The position numbers and the translations under genes are program-made. DNA of 64,000 bases, from positions 1,784,001 to 1,848,000 of the forward strand of contig NC_041783.1 in the NCBI RefSeq assembly GCF_900090045.1, written 5' to 3'. The notes under the pieces are model-generated. The model searched no databases. It saw only the letters and a list, made by a program, of their open reading frames with translations, and was not told where the DNA came from. Positions 57,869-64,000 of the stretch are shown in pieces (position 1 is the stretch's first letter; every line of letters begins with the position of its first letter). This stretch comes from Plasmodium malariae. Lineage: Eukaryota > Apicomplexa > Aconoidasida > Haemosporida > Plasmodiidae.

Positions 57869-60800
57869 ATGAACAGCACATATTACGAATTAAAAAACAG
57901 TTCGAACGGCAATATGCTTGATGATTTTTTAAGTTATCCTAATTTTTTAAAATTCATTGATAATAGTAATAATAATGACAATGAGAATTTTGAAGAGTCT
58001 AGAAAATATATACATAGGGAAATAACTAAAACACTGAATGCAAACTCTGCAAAAATAGGTAGAAATTCGGATGAAAGAAATGTACAAGGTAGTAGTAATA
58101 ATAATAAGACTTTATCAAAAAATATAAAAAATCAAAATAAGAAGGACTATTCATACAGTAGCAGTAATAAGGACGAGGATGAAACGAAATGGAATAAGAA
58201 CCGTAACAATTACGTAAATTACAGCAACAGTAGTAGTAGTAATAGTAATACTTATAATAATTCTAGTATTTATAATAATGCTAATAATTATAATAATGCA
58301 AATAGTTGTAACAATGGATATAATTATAATAGTGCAAATAATTTTAATAATGGAAGTAATTACAACATTAATAATACAAAAAGTAGCAACACGGTCATAT
58401 CATCTTTGCAAAAATCTTCAGTTGTACAGAATGAGGTATGTGATAATAAACGTGAGTCAAACAGTTACAGGAAGAAGAGTGAAATAAATAATGAGGATGC
58501 GAGCAGAATAAACGAGGCTATTTTATTAAATCAAAAAGAGAATTTATTAAAACATGAATTCTTTTCTTCAGAAGAAAATAAAAATGCGTTGTATGAACAA
58601 GCGGATGATAAAAGAATAAATCGAAATTTAATTCATTTCATTTTCGAAAACGAAGAGAAGTTTAACTTCTCAACGAAAAGTAAGGAATTTCATTCGTACG
58701 AAATGCAAAACAGTAGTAATAATATTAATAATATCCACGACAATAACAATAGCAATAACATTAGCAATAATATTAGCAATAATGATGGTAATAACATTAG
58801 CAATAACATTAGCAATAATGATATGAATAATTTTAGTAAGTATTATAACAGCAATTATAGTATTACTGAAGAACCGCATGCGAATGTTTTGAACTCAGGT
58901 GAATTTAACAATACAAAAAAGAGACCAAATAACTTACTACCATCAGCTAAAGTAGAAGATAAAAAGAAAAAAAAGGAAAAAGAGAACTTAATCTATTTTT
59001 TTAACAAACATAGAGTTGAAAATAATGAGAGCTTAGAAAGAGATATAATATACAGTGATCCTTTAAAAAATAGAAGTCTTCGTTATAATGCACTCAGAAA
59101 CGCCATGCACGCTGGTATGAGTAACAGCATTAATGGAAATATGTTGGACGTTAATAAGATGTACAAATATGAGAACAAGAATAAGGCACAAATTTTTTTC
59201 CAGAAAAAAGTGAACGAAAAAAAGGAAAATTGTAAAATACACAGAATCGAAAATAACCCTAATAAGTACAAAAAGTATAATAACTTGAAAGATAATTTTT
59301 ATTTGAATAATAATAAAAAATATTTTTGTACAAACGTAGATTATATAAAAAACAAATCCGAGTTTTTCCTGAGAACTGACACAGATGAAAGAATATACGC
59401 AAATAATATGATGTACGACGATTATTTTACAATCGAAAATTTGGAGAAATGTGATGATAAGAAAGAATATAATAACAGCAGTGAGAGCAGGGTCAACCGA
59501 AGTAACGGAAACGTCAATGGCAATGGAAACAGTATCAGCAGTCGTAGTAACAATGGTGGCATGATAAAGAATAGCATGCTAGGGTATCGCTTCCGTAAAA
59601 ATATAGATAACAAGGAATTCATATCAAATAAAAATAAATATGAAAATTTCATGGAAATAAACAACATAAATAAAAGAAGTATGAATGATGAAGAGTTCCG
59701 TGGAAATAGTTTGAACGATTTTTCTTTGGACGATTTTACAAGTGAGCACAGCTGTATGCGTAAAGACTATTTCAACACTAACATAAATAATGATGTAAAA
59801 ATTGACTTAAATTATAATGAAGATATTGAAAATAATAATACTGTGATGGATGCAAATTTAAAGGAAGTAATTCCAGAACATAATAATGCAAAGTTATTAA
59901 ACAATACACATTTTATACCATATAAAATTATGTATGAAAATCAAAATAAACAAGAAAAAAAATATAGGAATATTCATATTAATAGTAGTATTCAAATAGA
60001 AGAAGAGAAGGAATCTCTAGGCAAACAAATGAATAGCCTTTTGTCAGGTAAAAATACATACTATCAAAAAAAATGTGATACAGCAATATGTGAGAACTAT
60101 GAAGCTAATAACAGTAGTAGCAATAATGGGGATGCAAGCGACCACTTATACAGTAATAGCAATTGCAACAGAAATAGCAGCAGCATTAGAAATATGAACG
60201 GAGACCATGGCATCATGAGCAAAGTGATCAATGCGAATGATAGTGGTGGCTTCACGAGAGAGTTACCAAAGTTTGAGCATATAGACATAGGAGGGAGTTA
60301 CGACATAGAAGAGTCAAAAGAGAGTAACACAAATAAGTTGAATGACATAAATGAAAAGGAAAATTTTGTAGTAAAATTATTTTTTGGTAATTTGGCTCCA
60401 ATAACTACAGAAAAAGATATGCACACTTTATTTAGTAATTTTGGTGAATGTGATTCTTTAATAATATTAAAAGACAGGAGAAGTAAATCAAGGGGTTCAG
60501 GTTTTGTTACTTTTTATAACATGCAAGAAGCTATAAATGCTATTAAGAGTTTAAATAATAAAATAATATTGTCTGGTGCACATAAGCCATTAGAAGTTCG
60601 TTTTCCTGAGAATAAAGAAGAAAAAAATTTAAGAACAAAATTATTAAATGCAGCTAAATGGAAAGGGAAAAAAATTGCCCCAAGTGGTTGTTTGGCAATA
60701 AGTACAGAAGATATATTAAATCAAAGTACATTAAATATGAACAGTTCGGGTAATAATAACGTTTCTCTTATTAATACAAATGATTCTTCTTATTTTTTTT

Positions 60801-63421
60801 CAGAAAATGATAACAATAATAATAATAATAGTACCAATAATAATATTAGTAACAATAATAATAATAGTACCAATAATAATAATAGTACCAATAATAATAA
60901 TAGTACCAATAATAATAATAGTACCAATAATAATAATAGTACCAATAATAATAATAGTACCAATAATAATAATAGTACCAATAATAATAATAGTACCAAT
61001 AATAATAATAGTACCAATAATAATAATAATAATAATAATAACAATAATGGTAATAGTAGTAACAATAATAGTAATAGTAGTAACAATAATAGTAATAGTA
61101 GTAACAATAATAGTAATAGTAGTAACAATAATAGTAATAGTAGTAACAATAATAGTAATAATAATAATATTTCTTATGACAAAAAGGAAATTACTACTAA
61201 CTGCCATATTTCTAGTGTTGATCCTTTAGGTTGTTCTAATATTGATTACTATGATCGTTTTAGTGGAAAAAATCAGTTCGCTTATTATGCAGACGATTTT
61301 TATGATTTTCAAAAATCAACTAGCCAAACGACGAATGATATGTTAAATACAGAATATTTCAACAAGGTAGAAGAGTATAACAAAATGTTTACGTACAACT
61401 CTTATAACAAACAAGTGGAGGAAAATATACCGGATCAAATGAATAATACTAATTTAATAATACACAGAAAAAATTATAATCATTTTTTACCAAATTTTTT
61501 AATTGATAGTAAATCTTCAATAAACTTAGAATCAAATTCATTTGAAAGCACAACATTAAGTGCATTGGGACATCCTAATAATGATAATTTAGAAAGTAAC
61601 AATCTGTTAAAACATTTTACTGCTTCTGAGCAAAATGAGGATAGAAGCCTCTGTGCGCTCCCTGAGATGAATCATAAGCCGGTGAATATACATAACGATA
61701 AGAATTTAGATCAAAATTGTAATAGTGGTACTAGTTCTACCAGTAATTTGAATATCAATTGTATGAGCGTAAACAGTATGAGCGTGAATAGTATCATTGC
61801 GAATAGCAACAGTGTGAATAGTTATGACACGAATAATCATAGCATGAGTAAATACGGTACGAAAAATTATGGTGCTAATAATTATGGATCTAATACTTAC
61901 AGTGCTAATACGTATGGTTCTAATACTTGTGGTTCGAATACTTATGGATCTAATACGTATAGTTCTAATGCTTATGGATCTAATACGTATAGTTCTAATG
62001 CTTATGGTTCTAATGCTTATGGTTCTAATGCGTATGGTTCTAATGCTTATGGTTCTAATGCTTATGGTTCTAATGCTTATGCTTATGGTTCTAATACTTA
62101 TGGTACGAATAATCATAGCAGTGGTAATTACAGTAACTCAAGCTGCTGTGCAAAGGAAGAGGTGGATGAATTTAACTTATATTTTTCAAGTTTTTTCAAC
62201 AGCTTCTCAGATAAAGGGGGAAAAAAAAATGATGCAGATACATTATTCTGCTATCTAGACAAGAATAACAAATTTATTGATGAAGATGATAAAAGATATG
62301 AACAGCAAGAATTTTATTACCTTGATGATTTTCGTCCAGAGAAAAAAATTTATGAAAACAATAAAAGGGAATACAATGATTTAAGAAATGTACTGCACAT
62401 CCCTAAAGAGATACACGATATCGTAAATGAGGATAATATTACTACTGATATATATGATAGTAACAAAAATAGTAACAACTTAGAAGAAGGATATAACAAC
62501 ATTAATGTACATTACTTAGGTTTCAACTTGTCTCATTTAATAAAATCAAATGAAGATATATTAGCAAAGAATGAAAATATATCGTCTAATAATACATACT
62601 CTAGTGAAAATGAAATAGAAGGCAAAAAAGGCGAAAAAAATGTGTTAGGCGATTATGATGATAAAGAGTACCAATCAAGATATATCAATAATAGTGCCAT
62701 GTGCTACGTGCAAATCGCAGATTCACATATACCCACGAACCGCTCAGATATGGGCGAATCGAATAATAGCAATAATAATGGCAATAATAATAATAACAGT
62801 AAAAGCAAAAATAATAGCAGCAATAGCAACAGTAATAACAATCGTAATTATAGTATTGATAATAATTATAATGATAATAATTATAATGATAATATTTATA
62901 ATGATGATAGTTGTAATGATGATAATTGTAATGATAGTTGTAATGATGGTAGTTGTAATGATGATAGTTGTAATGATGATAGTTATAATAATAATAATAA
63001 TTGTAATTATAGTAATGATAAGGATAATAATGTTAATAATAATAATGATAAAAAAAATAATAATAATAATGATAAAAAAAATAATAATAATAATGATAAA
63101 AAAAATAATAATAATAATGATAAAAAAAATAATAATAATAATGATAAAAATAATAATAATAATAATGATAAAAATAATAATAATAATAATAATGATAATA
63201 ATGATAAAAAGCTAAATATTAATAACAAAATAAGCGATGAAATGCTAAAAAAGTTAATAAGCCTATATACCAAAAACAAATCATCAATTTTCACTTCTCA
63301 TATGCTTAGTTATCTAAATAATGTATTATGTGAAATAAATAACGACTTAGAAATATTCAACAAATTCAATGTGAAGACTTCAATCAAAAATACGAATGAC
63401 AATAAAAATGCAAAACAGTAA
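57869..63421 (+). CDS. Asn-rich RNA-binding protein with one RRM domain
   Basis: Single exon. I chose the ATG at 57869 (MNSTYYELKN) because the frame upstream is repeat-derived Phe/Leu-rich sequence without ATG. That gives 1,850 residues. One RRM lies at about residues 833-915: RNP2 is KLFFGNLA, RNP1 is RGSGFVTF, and DRRSKSRG precedes RNP1. This is the CELF/Bruno or Musashi style of single-stranded RNA binding. The rest is low complexity: SxNNxN-rich N-terminus, STNNNN (18-bp units, 60825-61020), SSNNNSN (21 bp, to 61160), NAYGS (15 bp, 61865-62110), CNDD and DKKNNNNN (24 bp, 63030-63200). A non-repetitive C-terminal 70 residues (ISDEMLKKLISLYTKNKSS...) is probably folded. Likely a cytoplasmic or nuclear post-transcriptional regulator, but its targets cannot be inferred. 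Confidence 0.88.
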   Translation: MNSTYYELKNSSNGNMLDDFLSYPNFLKFIDNSNNNDNENFEESRKYIHREITKTLNANSAKIGRNSDERNVQGSSNNNKTLSKNIKNQNKKDYSYSSSNKDEDETKWNKNRNNYVNYSNSSSSNSNTYNNSSIYNNANNYNNANSCNNGYNYNSANNFNNGSNYNINNTKSSNTVISSLQKSSVVQNEVCDNKRESNSYRKKSEINNEDASRINEAILLNQKENLLKHEFFSSEENKNALYEQADDKRINRNLIHFIFENEEKFNFSTKSKEFHSYEMQNSSNNINNIHDNNNSNNISNNISNNDGNNISNNISNNDMNNFSKYYNSNYSITEEPHANVLNSGEFNNTKKRPNNLLPSAKVEDKKKKKEKENLIYFFNKHRVENNESLERDIIYSDPLKNRSLRYNALRNAMHAGMSNSINGNMLDVNKMYKYENKNKAQIFFQKKVNEKKENCKIHRIENNPNKYKKYNNLKDNFYLNNNKKYFCTNVDYIKNKSEFFLRTDTDERIYANNMMYDDYFTIENLEKCDDKKEYNNSSESRVNRSNGNVNGNGNSISSRSNNGGMIKNSMLGYRFRKNIDNKEFISNKNKYENFMEINNINKRSMNDEEFRGNSLNDFSLDDFTSEHSCMRKDYFNTNINNDVKIDLNYNEDIENNNTVMDANLKEVIPEHNNAKLLNNTHFIPYKIMYENQNKQEKKYRNIHINSSIQIEEEKESLGKQMNSLLSGKNTYYQKKCDTAICENYEANNSSSNNGDASDHLYSNSNCNRNSSSIRNMNGDHGIMSKVINANDSGGFTRELPKFEHIDIGGSYDIEESKESNTNKLNDINEKENFVVKLFFGNLAPITTEKDMHTLFSNFGECDSLIILKDRRSKSRGSGFVTFYNMQEAINAIKSLNNKIILSGAHKPLEVRFPENKEEKNLRTKLLNAAKWKGKKIAPSGCLAISTEDILNQSTLNMNSSGNNNVSLINTNDSSYFFSENDNNNNNNSTNNNISNNNNNSTNNNNSTNNNNSTNNNNSTNNNNSTNNNNSTNNNNSTNNNNSTNNNNSTNNNNNNNNNNNGNSSNNNSNSSNNNSNSSNNNSNSSNNNSNSSNNNSNNNNISYDKKEITTNCHISSVDPLGCSNIDYYDRFSGKNQFAYYADDFYDFQKSTSQTTNDMLNTEYFNKVEEYNKMFTYNSYNKQVEENIPDQMNNTNLIIHRKNYNHFLPNFLIDSKSSINLESNSFESTTLSALGHPNNDNLESNNLLKHFTASEQNEDRSLCALPEMNHKPVNIHNDKNLDQNCNSGTSSTSNLNINCMSVNSMSVNSIIANSNSVNSYDTNNHSMSKYGTKNYGANNYGSNTYSANTYGSNTCGSNTYGSNTYSSNAYGSNTYSSNAYGSNAYGSNAYGSNAYGSNAYGSNAYAYGSNTYGTNNHSSGNYSNSSCCAKEEVDEFNLYFSSFFNSFSDKGGKKNDADTLFCYLDKNNKFIDEDDKRYEQQEFYYLDDFRPEKKIYENNKREYNDLRNVLHIPKEIHDIVNEDNITTDIYDSNKNSNNLEEGYNNINVHYLGFNLSHLIKSNEDILAKNENISSNNTYSSENEIEGKKGEKNVLGDYDDKEYQSRYINNSAMCYVQIADSHIPTNRSDMGESNNSNNNGNNNNNSKSKNNSSNSNSNNNRNYSIDNNYNDNNYNDNIYNDDSCNDDNCNDSCNDGSCNDDSCNDDSYNNNNNCNYSNDKDNNVNNNNDKKNNNNNDKKNNNNNDKKNNNNNDKKNNNNNDKNNNNNNDKNNNNNNNDNNDKKLNINNKISDEMLKKLISLYTKNKSSIFTSHMLSYLNNVLCEINNDLEIFNKFNVKTSIKNTNDNKNAKQ
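60825..61160. repeat. STNNNN and SSNNNSN arrays in the RRM protein
   Basis: About nine 18-bp AGTACCAATAATAATAAT units followed by about five 21-bp Asn/Ser units. All are in frame, immediately C-terminal to the RRM. Confidence 0.9.
61865..62110. repeat. NAYGS / NTYGS 15-bp array in the RRM protein
   Basis: About fifteen 15-base units encoding (N)(A/T)YGS. Tyr/Gly/Ser repeats of this type resemble prion-like low-complexity segments in other RNA-binding proteins; that functional link is inference. Confidence 0.9.
63030..63200. repeat. 24-bp DKKNNNNN array in the RRM protein
   Basis: About six GATAAAAAAAATAATAATAATAAT units, in frame, giving alternating Lys and Asn blocks near the C-terminus. 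Confidence 0.9.
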
Positions 63422-64000
63422 AATAGGAAAATAAGGAGATTAACATGGCTTGATGTTTCTCTGATTTGACCCCATAAATCTCTTTTTCAAAAAACATATC
63501 GTATATATTCATACGTATTTATATACGCATGCAGGTAAATTCACGTACACAAGTATATATGTATATAAGTGTATACGTGGGCATGCATATAATACCCTTG
63601 ATAAAGTCGTTCATCATTCTTAGCATTGATAAATACTTCATCTTTCCTTGCTGTTTTTCAATGATGAGAGATATTTCATTCATAACAATTTTTGTTTATA
63701 CATTTAAAAGAGTTCTTTATAAGAGCCCTTATATGTGAATATGGATATGCATATATTATATACATGTGCATGTATATATATGCTAACATGCATATATTCC
63801 TATAGTGCACAACTTACGTAAAACTAGGGGTATTAAAAAAAAAACAAAATGATGAAATAATTTACAAAAATACGTGTGGTATTCAATATATGCTCTACTA
63901 TTCATTATTATTTTATTATTCAGTTCTACGTATGTAAGAAATAAAAAAAAAAAAAAAAAAGGCTATTATTTTATTAATACACCTAACTGCAAATGTATTA
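63422..64000. other. 3' flank of the RRM gene to window end
   Basis: AT-rich sequence with TA and ATGCATA tracts and a poly-A run at about 63943-63960. A 69-codon plus-strand frame at 63529-63738 has no features I can support. No gene is assigned. Confidence 0.45.

Noticed and set aside
60780..61229. 149-codon Ile/Val frame (+) and Leu/Ile frames (-) over the RRM gene
   Set aside because: Out-of-frame and antisense readings of AAT triplet repeats inside the RRM protein gene.
1..64000. tRNA, rRNA, CRISPR, transposon, operon-type features
   Set aside because: Looked for and not seen. The sequence is eukaryotic nuclear DNA; ribosome binding sites, operators and riboswitches are not expected.

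Overview
This is nuclear chromosomal DNA of a malaria parasite (Plasmodium). The evidence is the extreme A+T content, intergenic DNA full of poly-A/poly-T and TA runs, long Asn-rich low-complexity proteins, short AT-rich GT..AG introns, and two parasite landmark genes, guanylyl cyclase alpha (P4-ATPase fused to a double cyclase) and the myristoylated phosphatase PPM2. From memory, these two are neighbours on P. falciparum chromosome 11. The sequence is not P. vivax-like in base composition. I cannot name the species from sequence alone.

Layout. 1-4093 (+) is the 3' part of a large Asn-rich protein of unknown function, cut by the window edge. 5007-5384 (+) is URM1. 5715-6099 (+) is a possible 49-residue membrane protein. 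6248-7018 (+) is a two-exon, probably four-pass membrane protein. 7463-8820 (-) is a small five-exon gene I found from splice phases. 9807-21932 (-) is guanylyl cyclase alpha, interrupted by in-frame stops inside a poly-A/(TAA)n tract. After a 6.3 kb divergent spacer, 28287-30980 (+) is PPM2. 32361-34491 (-) is a three-exon CTNNBL1. 36028-42065 (-) is a four-exon gene with a GAT-like N-terminus and an AP-2 alpha-type appendage at the C-terminus, most likely the Kelch13 compartment protein KIC5. 43378-50739 (-) is seven exons that read as one gene, TFIID subunit TAF5 with a giant Asn-rich N-terminus. 52334-53702 and 54363-55786 (both +) are two candidate micro-exon genes. 57869-63421 (+) is an Asn-rich protein with one RRM, preceded by a 21-bp minisatellite.

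Functions are mixed, as expected for a eukaryotic chromosome with no operons: cGMP production (GC alpha), Ser/Thr dephosphorylation (PPM2), tRNA thiolation/urmylation (URM1), splicing (CTNNBL1), endocytic cargo handling (KIC5-like), Pol II initiation (TAF5) and RNA binding (RRM protein). I saw no rRNA, tRNA, CRISPR array or transposon. Multi-exon models come from reading frames, GT..AG sites and codon phase by eye. They need RNA-seq or synteny confirmation.
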